Numbered from the stretch's first letter, positions 1 through 9,459 are shown. The stretch is 64,000 nucleotides of DNA from Thermosynechococcaceae cyanobacterium Okahandja (GCA_041530395.1 CP136945.1:1922001-1986000); one strand, 5' to 3'. Translations and numbers: made by a program. The notes: generated by a model from the sequence alone, not told the origin.

Positions 1-930
1 CAGCGGAAGCGCCATCCCCTTGACTTTGCCCTGTGGAAAGCAGCGAAGCCGGAGGAGGCCAAGGTCTATGAACCGTGGCCCTCACCCTGGGGAGCGGGGC
101 GACCCGGATGGCATATTGAATGTTCGGCCATGGTGCAGCAAGCGTTTGGCACAACCGTGGATATTCACTGCGGTGGCATGGACTTAATTTTTCCGCACCA
201 CGAGAACGAAATTGCCCAGTCAGAGGCGGCAAGCCAGCGCCCCCTAGCTCGCTTTTGGCTCCACAACGGCTTTGTGACGGTCAACGCCGAAAAAATGTCG
301 AAGTCCTTGGGGAACTTCACCACGATCCGCAACCTCCTGCAACAGGGGGTGGAGCCCATGGCCTTGCGGTTGCTGGTGTTGCAGGCCCAATACCGCAAAC
401 CCCTCGATTTTACGGAAACGGCCCTAGAGGCCGCCGCAAAGGGCTGGCAAACCCTCGCCGAAGCGCTGCAACTGCACCAAACCTTACCCCTAGACCCAAC
501 GGGGGCGATCGCCGTCAAGGATCACCCCAGTACAGCAGCCTTCTGTGGGGCAATGGACGATGATTTGAACACCGCCGCCGCCTTAGCCGTCCTGTTTGAT
601 CTGGCCAAATCCCTAAACCGCGAGCAGCACCGCTATCTCCATGGGGGTGAGTTGGGGCGATCGCTGCGTGACCTGAGTGGTGACTGGCACACCCTGACCC
701 GCCTTGCCCAAGTGCTGGGGCTAGAGGTCAAAACAACTGACACCTCAGAGCGTGGCCTCAGCGAGCAGGAGATTGAAGCCCTGATTCAGGAGCGTAACGC
801 CGCCCGCAAGGCTAAAAATTATGCCGAAAGCGATCGCCTACGGGACGTACTGCTTGCCCAAGGGATCAAATTGGTTGACCAAAAAGATGGCAGTACCCAC
901 TGGTTTCGCGTCCCCATCCCCTCTGCCTAG
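1..930 (+). CDS. cysS: cysteinyl-tRNA synthetase, C-terminal part (truncated by window start)
   Basis: The reading frame is open from the first base, so only the last 309 residues are present. CysS charges tRNA-Cys with cysteine in the cytoplasm. Visible class I synthetase features are the HIECS segment followed by FPHHENE, which supply zinc and active-site ligands, and the KMSKS loop encoded near 292-306. The C-terminal region (DALR-type helical and tRNA-binding part) runs to the stop at 930. The N-terminal HIGH motif lies outside the window. pyrE follows after 26 bases and may be cotranscribed. Confidence 0.95.
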   Translation, partial: QRKRHPLDFALWKAAKPEEAKVYEPWPSPWGAGRPGWHIECSAMVQQAFGTTVDIHCGGMDLIFPHHENEIAQSEAASQRPLARFWLHNGFVTVNAEKMSKSLGNFTTIRNLLQQGVEPMALRLLVLQAQYRKPLDFTETALEAAAKGWQTLAEALQLHQTLPLDPTGAIAVKDHPSTAAFCGAMDDDLNTAAALAVLFDLAKSLNREQHRYLHGGELGRSLRDLSGDWHTLTRLAQVLGLEVKTTDTSERGLSEQEIEALIQERNAARKAKNYAESDRLRDVLLAQGIKLVDQKDGSTHWFRVPIPSA

Positions 931-956
931 GGGGGGCACTGTTACGGAGTTTTTGC

Positions 957-1535
957 ATGGATGATTCATTACTAGACCTGCGGCAAGAGCTATTAGAGGC
1001 CCTGTGTCACAATGCCTACCGAGCGGGAGACTTTACCCTCTCTTCCGGTCAAAAAAGTAGCTACTACATCAACTGTAAACCCGTCACCCTCTCTGCGCGG
1101 GGTGCCTATTTGGTGGGGCGTTTGTTTCTGGCGCAACTGGCTCCCGAGGTAACGGCAGTTGCCGGGCTAACCCTTGGAGCCGACCCCTTGGTGGTGGCGG
1201 TGAGTGTTCTCTCGAATGTGCAGGGGTCGGATCGCGCCGCCCTAATTGTCCGCAAAGAAGCCAAAGGCCATGGCACCATGAGTTTTATTGAAGGCCCTAA
1301 GTTACCCGCAGGATCAGTGGTGACGGTGCTCGAAGATGTCATTACCACCGGCGGGTCAGCCCTGAAGGCCGTTGAACGCCTGCAAGCTGCTGGCTATCAG
1401 GTCAATGAAGTGCTGGCAATTGTGGATCGGGACGCGGGAGGTACGGCTGCCTTTGCCGCCAAGGGTATTCCTCTGCGCTCCCTCTTTCAAATTCGTGAGT
1501 TGCAGGCCTATGTTGCGGCGGTTGCCACCCGCTAA
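957..1535 (+). CDS. pyrE: orotate phosphoribosyltransferase
   Basis: A 192-residue type I phosphoribosyltransferase that joins orotate to PRPP to make OMP, the fifth step of UMP synthesis. The PRPP-binding loop reads VLEDVITTGGSA at about residues 124-135. The RKEAKGHG segment upstream matches the flexible catalytic loop of OPRTases, and the length is normal for a stand-alone PyrE. The ATG is preceded by a ggag box about 10 bases upstream. It lies between cysS and a pseudouridine synthase gene on the same strand. Another pyrimidine gene, pyrB, is 12 kb away on the other strand. Confidence 0.95.
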   Translation: MDDSLLDLRQELLEALCHNAYRAGDFTLSSGQKSSYYINCKPVTLSARGAYLVGRLFLAQLAPEVTAVAGLTLGADPLVVAVSVLSNVQGSDRAALIVRKEAKGHGTMSFIEGPKLPAGSVVTVLEDVITTGGSALKAVERLQAAGYQVNEVLAIVDRDAGGTAAFAAKGIPLRSLFQIRELQAYVAAVATR

Positions 1536-1549
1536 GTACCGCAAGCCCC

Positions 1550-2227
1550 ATGGTCTATCGCTACGTCATTCTGAATAAGCCCTATCGGGTTCTGTGCCAG
1601 TTTCAGGATCCGCAAGGTCGTCTTACCCTTAAGGACTATGTGCCCATTCCCGATATTTATGCCGCAGGTCGCCTTGACTATGACAGCGAGGGGTTGGTGC
1701 TACTCACCAATGATGGCCGCCTCCAACATCGGCTGACGGATCCCCGCTACGGTCATCCACGCACCTACTGGGTACAGGTGGAAGGCGAGCCAACCGCTAC
1801 CGCTCTTGAGCAGTTGCGCCAAGGGGTGCTGCTTCAGGGCAAGCCCACACGTCCGGCCAGCGTTACCCTATTACCAGAAGCTCCCCCTGTGCCCCCGCGA
1901 GATCCACCGATTCGTTACCGTCGCCACATTCCCACCCCATGGCTGAGCCTAACGCTACGGGAAGGCCGTAACCGCCAAGTGCGACGCATGACTGCTGCTG
2001 TGGGTCTGCCTACCCTGCGCCTTATCCGGGTTGCCATTGGTACAATTGCCTTAAACGATCTTGCACCGGGCTGCTGGCGCGACCTGACCCGCGACGAACA
2101 GTACCACTTACAGCAACTCTGTGCTGGCAAATGCGCTGGATTAGAGGTTCCGGCGGGCAAAAATCCAAGTCGCGATCGCCAACAGGGCTACCGTATAAAT
2201 CACACCATAAAACGCGCTGGCCATTAG
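1550..2227 (+). CDS. 23S rRNA pseudouridine synthase, RluE/RsuA family
   Basis: A 225-residue pseudouridine synthase. The family signature GRLDYDSEGL sits at residues 40-49 with Asp43 as the expected catalytic aspartate, and the second motif EGRNRQVRRM is at about residues 138-147. It starts directly with the catalytic domain and has no S4 domain, as in RluE, which modifies 23S rRNA; the exact target base is not shown by sequence. It starts 14 bases after pyrE. The last 87 bases overlap the 3' end of the convergent ABC permease gene, and the final ~30 residues are not recognisable family sequence, so the tail may be an extension past a lost stop. Confidence 0.88.
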   Translation: MVYRYVILNKPYRVLCQFQDPQGRLTLKDYVPIPDIYAAGRLDYDSEGLVLLTNDGRLQHRLTDPRYGHPRTYWVQVEGEPTATALEQLRQGVLLQGKPTRPASVTLLPEAPPVPPRDPPIRYRRHIPTPWLSLTLREGRNRQVRRMTAAVGLPTLRLIRVAIGTIALNDLAPGCWRDLTRDEQYHLQQLCAGKCAGLEVPAGKNPSRDRQQGYRINHTIKRAGH

Positions 2228-2923
2228 ATCCGCGACCGACGGAATAATGCCATAGACTGCCGTATTCTTAAAGTCCAAGCGTGATAAGTCTGGAAAAATA
2301 AGATAAAGAAACTGCATTAACTGGCGTACTGCCTCACTCTCCATTTTTTGGCTGAGAATAACGAGATTTTTGCTAAAGTGCCCCATGAAGTAGAGCGCCA
2401 CCGTCAGCAGTGTGGCAACGAGCGAGCTAGTGAAGCTGCCAAACAGTAAGGCGGCAGCAGCCAGCAGCGACAGTTGCAGGGCAATATAGAGGGAGGTTAA
2501 ACTCAGTGCCCCAGCGGGATAGGCAAACTGATTCACACTCATCATCACAAAAAGAATGAGGGTCATCAGTGCCACCAAGACAAGGAGAACCGCTGACAGA
2601 CCTAAATGCTTACCAATAATAAACTCGGCACGGCTAATGGGCTTTGCCAGCATAACCAAGATCGTGCGTTTTTCCAGTTCTTTGTTGAGGAGGCCGCCCC
2701 CAACAAACGCGGCAATCATTAAACCAAACAGCGAAATCCCCGCCATGCCAACATCGAGGCTAATTTTATCCTCAGTGCCCGCCGACACTTGAGTGAGGAT
2801 GACCACCGCCAAGGCAAGACCCAACGCAAACACAGCGGTGACATAAAGGATGCGTTCACGGAAGATTTCATTGAAAACATTGCGGCTGACTGTCCACAGA
2901 CGGCTCAGTGCCAAGTCCCTCAT
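2141..2923 (-). CDS. ABC-2 type transporter permease
   Basis: A 260-residue integral membrane protein with about six hydrophobic segments: near residues 26-46, 60-80, 108-130, 140-165, 168-185 and a final one at about 235-255. The segment GGGLLNKELEKRTILVMLAKPISR between TM2 and TM3 is the typical cytoplasmic coupling region of ABC-2 permeases, which pair with a separate ATPase. No ATPase gene lies beside it, so its partner and substrate are unknown. It converges on the pseudouridine synthase gene and overlaps its 3' end by 87 bases. Confidence 0.8.
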   Translation of the reverse strand: MRDLALSRLWTVSRNVFNEIFRERILYVTAVFALGLALAVVILTQVSAGTEDKISLDVGMAGISLFGLMIAAFVGGGLLNKELEKRTILVMLAKPISRAEFIIGKHLGLSAVLLVLVALMTLILFVMMSVNQFAYPAGALSLTSLYIALQLSLLAAAALLFGSFTSSLVATLLTVALYFMGHFSKNLVILSQKMESEAVRQLMQFLYLIFPDLSRLDFKNTAVYGIIPSVADLMASAFYGVIYTVALLAIATWIFARRNL

Positions 2924-3018
2924 AAGCGGTGTGACCTAATCACCTTGGGAACTATTGTGCGGCCATAGGCACTCTGCCACAAGCCCCTTGGGGAAACACC
3001 CCCAAACGTTAACTGATC

Positions 3019-3486
3019 CTATTGTTGGAAGTAGGGCAGTAGTCTCAGCTTGAGCATTAGGATCGGAGCCGCCATGAATACGGCCCCTAACACCAGTGAC
3101 ATCAGAACCGCGCGCCAAGAGAGCACCCCATCTCGCCAAGCGCCATAGTAAGCCCACACCCCAACAGGGTAGAAAAGGAGCAGCGCTGTTGCCAGCCCCG
3201 GGGAAAATCGACCTTGCGTCCCAATGAAGGGCAGGACATGAAAAAAGGTTGCATTAATGATCATCAGGGCAGGCAGGCTCAATGCATAAGCCACCCAGTT
3301 CCAGCCAACAGACGCACAGGAAACGCCTAAAACAATCACCAGACTATTGACAACGGCAAAATGCGCCCATGTAACAGGTAAATCTAAGACCGCTAGCGCC
3401 CAGTTTTTCCAGTCAAAGGCGAACTCCTCTAAGATGTGAAAGCCATAGGCGGCAACCGCTATCCACAGAATATAAACGTGTTTCAT
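3019..3486 (-). CDS. HXXEE domain membrane protein
   Basis: A small protein of about 155 residues with four to five hydrophobic helices. The segment FHILEEFAFDW near the N-terminus carries the H-x-x-E-E signature that names the HXXEE family; the function of the family is not known. The ATG at 3486 was chosen. An in-frame GTG four codons upstream (3498) is also possible, because an agg box lies at a usable distance from either. It is a single gene on the minus strand between the permease and the DUF29 gene. Confidence 0.7.
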   Translation of the reverse strand: MKHVYILWIAVAAYGFHILEEFAFDWKNWALAVLDLPVTWAHFAVVNSLVIVLGVSCASVGWNWVAYALSLPALMIINATFFHVLPFIGTQGRFSPGLATALLLFYPVGVWAYYGAWRDGVLSWRAVLMSLVLGAVFMAAPILMLKLRLLPYFQQ

Positions 3487-3723
3487 AGTTTTAGACACCT
3501 TGTCCTTACATTTTCTATAGTTTACGGAATGTTGGGGGCATTATCTCAGAGGCTCTTCTGGGTTTAGGGTGAAAACAACGAGATGCATAAATTTTTGCAG
3601 TGTCAGGTACTTAAAAGGACTGCCTTGAACGGGCTGCAGGCCATACGCTGAGCTTATCGCCGCATGACCAGAAGAACCGATCGGGAATTGCCCAGTCAAC
3701 TTTATACAAGTGAACACTACCAA

Positions 3724-4197
3724 CTATTCCGGTTCCCAAGGGAGCCAATCTTCATCCAGAGCTTGCTCCAAGGTGAAGTCAGGTTCTTGGGGAATCAGGC
3801 TAGCATTAAGATCACTGGCATTTAGAAATAGTTTTCTGCCATTTTTATATTGCTTGGCAAAAATAGCCTGCAAAAATGACTTTAAGCTAGGGCTTGTCTC
3901 CAGTCTTTCCTGAATTTGTAATCTAAAATTCATGACCTCTCGCTTCCAAGCGCGCAGGCACGCGTCTCGCTCTGCGTCCCAATACTTAATTTTGAGTAGA
4001 TGCTCGCACAGTCGCATCAAATAACTTGAAATCGCGTGTTTTTCACTTCTACCCAAGCTTTCGATCTCCTCAATTAAATTTTCTAAGTCAAGATTACTGA
4101 AGTCCCTTTCTTTTAATTGAGCAACCGTTTGATCTAACCAAAGTTGATAGTCTGTATCGTATAGCGATGTGGCGTTAGCTTTAACTTGAGGTTCCAT
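3724..4197 (-). CDS. DUF29 family protein
   Basis: A 157-residue protein with the DUF29 layout. An N-terminal LYDTDYQLWLDQTVAQLKERDF segment is followed by LDLENLIEEIESLG, a helical middle containing RLCEHLLKIKYW, and a C-terminal region predicted to be helical. DUF29 proteins are widespread in cyanobacteria, often in several copies and near mobile or toxin-antitoxin-like genes; their function is unknown. The gene looks more A/T-rich than its neighbours. Two further DUF29 genes lie in the accessory island at 31-32 kb. The 225-odd bases downstream, up to the HXXEE gene, hold no convincing gene. Confidence 0.8.
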   Translation of the reverse strand: MEPQVKANATSLYDTDYQLWLDQTVAQLKERDFSNLDLENLIEEIESLGRSEKHAISSYLMRLCEHLLKIKYWDAERDACLRAWKREVMNFRLQIQERLETSPSLKSFLQAIFAKQYKNGRKLFLNASDLNASLIPQEPDFTLEQALDEDWLPWEPE

Positions 4198-4301
4198 AGC
4201 TGAATGCCTCCATGAGTATTTTTATTGTATTGAGAAAATTCACCACACTCCTCGTAAAATCCGCTGCATGGGTATCGCACGCCCAGCAGATGATTCTCAC
4301 C

Positions 4302-5387
4302 TTATAGGCTGGTGAGTAGGCCCATCGCCTGTAATTCCTGACGCAGTCGCGCCGCTTCCGGCGGGTTTTGCTGCTGTAATAGTTGGATGGCAGTTTGCAA
4401 TTTTGTAAGGGCTGCCTGCACATACCCTAAGCGCAGCAGCAATACGCCTTGATTTTGATAGGCTAAGGCAAGGGTGGGTTCGAGAGTTTGGAGGCGATCG
4501 TAGGTCGCTAAGGCCTCTTGCCAACGTTTTAACTGCGTTTGCGCCTCGGCAATACGCAAGTAGGCGGCCAAATGGCTTAAGGGGGGCGTGGCAGTGCTGA
4601 GGGCAGCTTCATAGGCGGTAATGGCTTCAGACCACTGCTGTTGGGCGCTATGGAGGTTCCCCTGCTGGTAGTAGAGTTCGTAGGTGACGCTGGCGGGGCG
4701 ATCGCCCGCCGTGAGTCCTTGGGCAATTGCGGCAGCGGCTTGGGCAAACTCCTGCTCTGCTAAATAGATGCCAGCCAGTTTACTCCAGAGGTAAGCATCG
4801 TCCGGGTGCTGGTGTAGGTACTGGCGCATGATCCGTTTAGCCCGCTCCTGTTTTTGCTGGCGCTGTTGCCCCAAATAACCATAGTGGACAATCGCGACAT
4901 CATTAAATTGGCCAATTTGCCAGTGGGTTTCCCGCTGCTGGAGGGCTAGAACGCTATCATCAATGGTTTCGTGGTAGGGGCGCTGAAAATAGATTTGGGG
5001 ATGGCGGCGAAACAGCCGCGACACGTAGGAGTAGGGCGGTAGAACTCCCACTTCTTGACGCACGAGGGTTACGGCTAACCAGTGGGGCTGCTGGCAGATT
5101 GCGGTCAAGGCTTGGCGCAGTGCTGGCGTGAGGGTTTCATCGGCATCAAGTACCAGCACCCAATCACTTTGAACGTAGCTAAGGGCAACATTGCGGGCAG
5201 CCGCAAAGTCCTCCTGCCATGGACAGGAATAGACTTGTGCCCCCCATTCCCGAGCGATCGCCACCGTGTCATCCTGAGAGCCGGTATCCACAATCACCGC
5301 CTCATCAACCACCCCATCCACACTGGCAAGGCACGCTGGCAGTCGTTCTGCCTCGTCCCGCACAATCATGCAAAGGGCAATGGACAT
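4302..5387 (-). CDS. family 2 glycosyltransferase with TPR repeats
   Basis: A 361-residue cytoplasmic protein with an N-terminal GT-A fold and a C-terminal tetratricopeptide domain. MSIALCMIVRDEAERL opens the GT2 domain, VDTGSQDDT is the nucleotide-sugar loop, and LDADET is the DxD-like metal site at about residues 80-85. From about residue 185 on, repeats of the type DAYLWSKLAGIYLAEQEF and AYQNQGVLLLRLGY are TPR units. The donor and acceptor sugars cannot be read from sequence. The start lies 5 bases after the murB stop, so it is probably cotranscribed with murC-murB, which suggests an envelope role. Confidence 0.85.
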   Translation of the reverse strand: MSIALCMIVRDEAERLPACLASVDGVVDEAVIVDTGSQDDTVAIAREWGAQVYSCPWQEDFAAARNVALSYVQSDWVLVLDADETLTPALRQALTAICQQPHWLAVTLVRQEVGVLPPYSYVSRLFRRHPQIYFQRPYHETIDDSVLALQQRETHWQIGQFNDVAIVHYGYLGQQRQQKQERAKRIMRQYLHQHPDDAYLWSKLAGIYLAEQEFAQAAAAIAQGLTAGDRPASVTYELYYQQGNLHSAQQQWSEAITAYEAALSTATPPLSHLAAYLRIAEAQTQLKRWQEALATYDRLQTLEPTLALAYQNQGVLLLRLGYVQAALTKLQTAIQLLQQQNPPEAARLRQELQAMGLLTSL

Positions 5388-5392
5388 AGCAT

Positions 5393-6298
5393 CTAGGCGA
5401 ACTCACCCACCAGTTTAACTTCCGGCTTCAGCCACACAGACCAGCGATCGGCGACGGCAGTTTGGACATAGCGAATCAGTTGATACACTTCGAGTGCCGT
5501 TGCACCACCGCAGTTCAAGATAAAGTTAGCGTGCTGTTGCGAGACTTGGGCACGACCAATTTGGTAGCCCTTTAACCCGGTTTGTTCAATTAACCAGCCG
5601 GCTGTGCCCTCTACCGGATTCCGAAACACACTGCCACAGTTGGGTAAATGGTACGGCTGCGTCCGCAGGCGATCGCTCAGGTGCTGTTGGGTGGTGGCCT
5701 TCACTTGGCGCGGATCATGGCCGGGTTCCAATTGCCACGTTGCTTGCAGGACCAGTCGTTGGCTGCCCTGTAACACAGAGGAACGATAGCCATACTCCAG
5801 TTCCCGCGGCGACAAGACCGACAGGCCACCATCAGCTTCGAGCACCAAGACAGACACTAGCCGCTCTGCTGTGCAGCCCCCATGGGCACCGGCATTCATC
5901 ACAACCGCGCCCCCCACACTACCGGGGATCCCCACAATCCATTCGAGGCCGCGCCAGCCCAGCTTTGCCGCATGGTGCGCCATTTTAGGCAGTGGATAGC
6001 CAGCGCCCACCGTCATTTGACCACTCTCCGCATCTGCCTTGAGATAGCGCAGGTGCTTTGTCGAAATCACTAGCCCCGCCACCCCCTGATCGCTGATTAA
6101 CAAATTCGAGCCTGCCCCCAGTACCGTAATTGGTAGGTTGTTTTCCTGTGCCCATTGGTAGGCCATCTGGAGGTCGGGAACCGTACGCGGCTCCACAAAC
6201 CATTGAGCAGGGCCACCCACATTCAGTGTGGTCAAGTTGCCAAGGGGCACATGGGTTTGTAGAGGGCAGCGGGTGCCCGGAAGATACTTCACAGTCAT
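5393..6298 (-). CDS. murB: UDP-N-acetylenolpyruvoylglucosamine reductase
   Basis: A 301-residue FAD enzyme that reduces enolpyruvyl-UDP-GlcNAc to UDP-MurNAc with NADPH in peptidoglycan precursor synthesis. Visible motifs are [14 protein letters not shown] and [15 protein letters not shown] in the FAD-binding half and [18 protein letters not shown] around the flavin. YRSSVL and NCGSVFRNP follow, the latter holding the catalytic Ser, and HANFILN lies near the C-terminus. It overlaps murC by 4 bases, which indicates translational coupling. The order murC-murB-glycosyltransferase runs on the minus strand. Confidence 0.96.
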   Translation of the reverse strand: MTVKYLPGTRCPLQTHVPLGNLTTLNVGGPAQWFVEPRTVPDLQMAYQWAQENNLPITVLGAGSNLLISDQGVAGLVISTKHLRYLKADAESGQMTVGAGYPLPKMAHHAAKLGWRGLEWIVGIPGSVGGAVVMNAGAHGGCTAERLVSVLVLEADGGLSVLSPRELEYGYRSSVLQGSQRLVLQATWQLEPGHDPRQVKATTQQHLSDRLRTQPYHLPNCGSVFRNPVEGTAGWLIEQTGLKGYQIGRAQVSQQHANFILNCGGATALEVYQLIRYVQTAVADRWSVWLKPEVKLVGEFA

Positions 6299-7734
6299 AG
6301 GGCGATCGCCTCCGGCAAGGGGGTCAAACGTGCCTGAGCGGCAATAATATCGGGAATGAGTTGATTCAAATTACCGGCACCTAAAAATACCACCAAGTCT
6401 CCCGGCTGTAGCACGGTTGCTAAATGGGCTTGTACGGCCTCAAACGTGGCACAGTAGCTCACCGCCGGGTGATATTGGCGGGTACACTCTGCTACATCTC
6501 CACCACTGATCGTGCCGGGATTCGGCTCACCGGCACTGTAAATATCCGTGAGAATCACCTGATCGGCAGCAGCAAAGGACTGGCCAAAGGCATCGAGAAA
6601 GGTTTGGGTACGGCTGTAACGGTGGGGCTGAAACACAGCCACCAGTCGCTGCCAAGGCGAATTGCCGCCCACCTGTAACCGCGCCGCTGCTAGGGTGGCC
6701 ATAATTTCACTGGGGTGGTGGGCATAGTCATCAATAAAGCGGATGCCATTCACTTGCCCCCGCTCCTCGAACCGCCGCCGCGCCCCCGTAAAGGCCAACA
6801 GCGCTGCCGCAATAGTGGCAAAATCAATGCCAAGGTAGCGCCCCACCGCAATAACCGCCAAGGCATTTTGGAGATTGTGGGCACCCAGAACATTCAGTTG
6901 CAAAATACCTAGGGACGTGCCCCGCTCCCATACCCGCGCCGTTGTGCCGTGGGAACTGTAGTGGATGTGATCCACGCAATAGTCAACATCCCCCTGCCGC
7001 TGTAGGCTATAGGTTATGAGGCGAGGATGCCGGAGGCGATCGCGCACATTGGGGCAGTCAACACAGCCAACGACAATATCTGACTGGTCGGCAAATTGTT
7101 GAAAGGTGGCCAGCACCTCCTCTAAAGAGGTGTAGTGGTCGGGGTGGTCTAGCTCAATATTGGTAATTACGCCAATGTGGGGCTGGAATTTGCGTAGCGA
7201 GCCGTCGGACTCATCTGCTTCGGCCACGAGATAACGGCTGTGACCCACCCGGGCATTGCCCTGCCATGCCGCCACTTCACCACCAATAATAATAGTGGGG
7301 TCTAACCCGGCCTCTAACAGCAGGTAAGCCATCATGCTACTGGTGGTGGTTTTGCCATGAGTACCGGCAACGGCAATACTTTCAGAGCGATGCATCAAGG
7401 CCGCTAACACATCGGAGCGGTGAAATAGGGGGCACCGGAGTCGCTGAGCCGCTTGGTATTCAGGGTTGTCCGCCCGAATAGCGGTCGAACAAATCACTTG
7501 GGGGAGATCGGGATAGGGGTAAGCCTCTAGATTGCTGGCCTCTTGACCAATAAATACCTGTACCCCTAGGTTAGATAGCTGCTCGGTAAGGCGGTTACTG
7601 CGGAGATCCGACCCAGTGACCGTGAATCCTTGTTTTGCCAAAATATAGGCAAGGGCTGACATGCCAATACCACCGATGCCAAGGAAGTGGAACGGACGGT
7701 GATTAAACTCGATCACTGGCTGACCCACAGACAA
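6295..7734 (-). CDS. murC: UDP-N-acetylmuramate--L-alanine ligase
   Basis: A 479-residue Mur ligase that adds L-alanine to UDP-MurNAc at the expense of ATP. The N-terminal Rossmann domain carries [11 protein letters not shown] (residues 19-29). The ATP P-loop is [10 protein letters not shown] at about 124-133. The central EADESDGS segment, the [10 protein letters not shown] stretch and the C-terminal DDYAHHPSE are standard Mur motifs. It is the first gene of the murC-murB-glycosyltransferase run and is transcribed away from ycf66, sharing a 279-bp divergent spacer with it. Confidence 0.97.
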   Translation of the reverse strand: MSVGQPVIEFNHRPFHFLGIGGIGMSALAYILAKQGFTVTGSDLRSNRLTEQLSNLGVQVFIGQEASNLEAYPYPDLPQVICSTAIRADNPEYQAAQRLRCPLFHRSDVLAALMHRSESIAVAGTHGKTTTSSMMAYLLLEAGLDPTIIIGGEVAAWQGNARVGHSRYLVAEADESDGSLRKFQPHIGVITNIELDHPDHYTSLEEVLATFQQFADQSDIVVGCVDCPNVRDRLRHPRLITYSLQRQGDVDYCVDHIHYSSHGTTARVWERGTSLGILQLNVLGAHNLQNALAVIAVGRYLGIDFATIAAALLAFTGARRRFEERGQVNGIRFIDDYAHHPSEIMATLAAARLQVGGNSPWQRLVAVFQPHRYSRTQTFLDAFGQSFAAADQVILTDIYSAGEPNPGTISGGDVAECTRQYHPAVSYCATFEAVQAHLATVLQPGDLVVFLGAGNLNQLIPDIIAAQARLTPLPEAIAL

Positions 7735-8013
7735 CTCCTTACTCCCACCACACTTGATTTATAGATAATTATCAATAGGTATAAACCCTCAGGCTGATCA
7801 TAGCAGGTGAACCTGAATGTCTATGGGCTAATACTGGCAGATCTAAGCAAAATATGTAACCCTTGGGAGTTAATTTTTGGGCTAGGGGTAATAGCTTGGC
7901 TCCCGTGGCGAGGCAATAAATTCTTGCTGAGGTGAATTCACCGCGGTGTAAGGTATAAGGTTGATACCCCTCGGCTGGGGGTGTACCTGCCGTTATCTTG
8001 CTGAGGACTGGGA
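7735..8013. promoter_or_regulatory. divergent murC / ycf66 promoter region with a 12-bp palindrome
   Basis: This 279-bp spacer separates two genes read outward, so it must hold both promoters. It contains a perfect 12-bp palindrome, ggtgaattcacc (7931-7942), and a short hairpin atacccc-tcggct-ggggtgt around 7964-7985 in the likely leader of ycf66. An A/T-rich stretch with agataattatc lies near 7764 on the murC side. No binding protein can be named. The promoter role is inferred from gene orientation only. Confidence 0.4.
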
Positions 8014-8997
8014 ATGCTAACGAATCTACTGGCTTGGAGTCTCGCGATCGCCAGTTTAGGACTGTACTTATCCGGGTTCTTTTTGCCAGAGTTGTACCGC
8101 AAGTTTGACCTAGTGGCCAGTGGTGCGGGTCTCTTTTTTGCCTTGACCCTGTGGATCTATGGCGATCGCGTCAATGGCGGATTGCTGTTGGGAACCAGTG
8201 CAGGCGTGCTCCTGATTCTTTGGTTTGGCTGGCAGACCTTTCAGTACCGCTGGCAGTTGACCCATCCCAGCGATCGCACCGACACCCAAAAAGCACAAGC
8301 ACTGTGGCAGCGGCTGCAAACCCTACTGCCAGAAGGCACCCTCACCCGAGTCAAAGACCGCCTCCAAGCACTCCTGAGCCGCCCCAACCCCCCGACAACC
8401 CTGCCTCCTGCTGCGCCGCCCACCCCCGCAACACCCCCCATGGATACCAGCCCGACGATGCAAGAGGATCTATGGAGTGATGCTCAAGGGAGCGGCTCCC
8501 CTGCCGCCCCATCGGATGTGAGTGCCCCCCCCATTACACACGAGCCAGAAAAGACACAAGAACCAGAAGCGGCAGAGACCCCAGAGATTGCCGCAGCATC
8601 AGCAGAGGAGGCACCAGAGTCAGTAGAGTCAATAGGGGCAACAGAAGAGCCAACAGCATCAACAGCGCCAGAGACCCCAGAGATTGCCGCAGCGTCAGCA
8701 GAGGAGGCACCAGAGTCAGTAGAGTCAACAGGGGTAACAGAAGAGCCAACAACATCAACAGCGCCAGAGACACCCGCAGCCGCCCCTGAGCCAGCCCCCG
8801 CTAGCCCCACCCATATTGAGCCAGAGGATGTCCCCGCGTCAGCCGCCGACCTCATCGGTGACATTCCCGAGAATAGTGACGACGATAGCTCAACAGGGAC
8901 AATTGAAAACCCGAAACACTCGCCCCCCACTCCAGAGCAGATCAATGGCGATTCTGAAGAGGAAGACTGGCCACCCCCAGGTACGAGTATCTCATAA
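8014..8997 (+). CDS. ycf66: Ycf66 family protein with long acidic, repetitive C-terminus
   Basis: A 327-residue protein. The first ~80 residues contain three hydrophobic helices (near 3-22, 30-48 and 54-72) and match the Ycf66 family, which is confined to cyanobacteria and some plastids and has no firmly assigned function. From about residue 120 the protein is Pro/Ala/Glu/Ser/Thr-rich and probably disordered. Residues about 188-251 are two copies of a 32-residue repeat encoded by a 96-bp tandem duplication. The N-terminal part is presumably in a membrane with an acidic soluble tail. Confidence 0.8.
   Translation: MLTNLLAWSLAIASLGLYLSGFFLPELYRKFDLVASGAGLFFALTLWIYGDRVNGGLLLGTSAGVLLILWFGWQTFQYRWQLTHPSDRTDTQKAQALWQRLQTLLPEGTLTRVKDRLQALLSRPNPPTTLPPAAPPTPATPPMDTSPTMQEDLWSDAQGSGSPAAPSDVSAPPITHEPEKTQEPEAAETPEIAAASAEEAPESVESIGATEEPTASTAPETPEIAAASAEEAPESVESTGVTEEPTTSTAPETPAAAPEPAPASPTHIEPEDVPASAADLIGDIPENSDDDSSTGTIENPKHSPPTPEQINGDSEEEDWPPPGTSIS
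8575..8766 (+). repeat. two tandem 96-bp units inside ycf66
   Basis: Copy 1 spans 8575-8670 and copy 2 spans 8671-8766, followed by the beginning of a third degenerate unit (gagacaccc). The copies differ at only a handful of bases. The period is a multiple of three, so the duplication adds 32 acidic residues (starting ETPEIAAASAEEAPESVES) without changing frame. This is the expected product of slippage or unequal crossing-over, and the copy number may vary between strains. Confidence 0.95.
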
Positions 8998-9011
8998 AAC
9001 AACCGACGACC

Positions 9012-9293
9012 CTATTTTCCCTGTTCATCGGTACTGAGGCGATTTTGCAGGTCGTCCACCGCTTCGTTAATTTGGGCAATTTTTGCCTCTAATTCAAGCC
9101 GCATTGATTCCATCAGGGTTTCATCACTACCGTTGAACTCCCCTACGGTTGAGCCTTTGAGGGTGGCAGAATCCGCCGCACGGAGTTCTGTGAGCTTCTC
9201 TTTGATGAGTAAGCTAACCAAAGAACCCGTAATGGCACCAAACACCGTGCCAGCTAAAAAGCCCCAGCCAAAGCGATCGCCGCGGTTATCCAT
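9012..9293 (-). CDS. small membrane-anchored coiled-coil protein (YtxH-like)
   Basis: A 93-residue protein. After a short polar start it has one hydrophobic, glycine-rich segment, FGWGFLAGTVFGAITGSLVSLLI (about residues 8-30), then an alpha-helical charged tail with heptad-like ESMRLELEAKIAQINEAVDDLQNRL. This arrangement resembles small YtxH-type proteins, but the match is structural rather than a clear family signature. Its function is unknown. It converges on ycf66 with a 14-bp gap. Confidence 0.6.
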   Translation of the reverse strand: MDNRGDRFGWGFLAGTVFGAITGSLVSLLIKEKLTELRAADSATLKGSTVGEFNGSDETLMESMRLELEAKIAQINEAVDDLQNRLSTDEQGK

Positions 9294-9459
9294 AGAATCG
9301 GTACGTCAAAAATAGGATTAGGCGCTAGTTGACCCAGCATATCCTCTGGGGAGTCGCTCTGGGTCATCAGTGTTCAAACTACCACCAATCTAGCAGAATC
9401 AACCACCGACGGCGAAAGAGGGGGGCATTTTAACCCGTACTGTTCTAAAGATAAAAAGC

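Noticed and set aside
3541-3723. 60-codon minus-strand frame downstream of the first DUF29 gene
   Set aside because: No family features, no good ribosome-binding site and ordinary non-coding composition.
8484-9002. 172-residue minus-strand open frame opposite ycf66
   Set aside because: It is the low-complexity shadow of the acidic repeat region (Ser/Gly/Ala-rich) and has no independent coding features.
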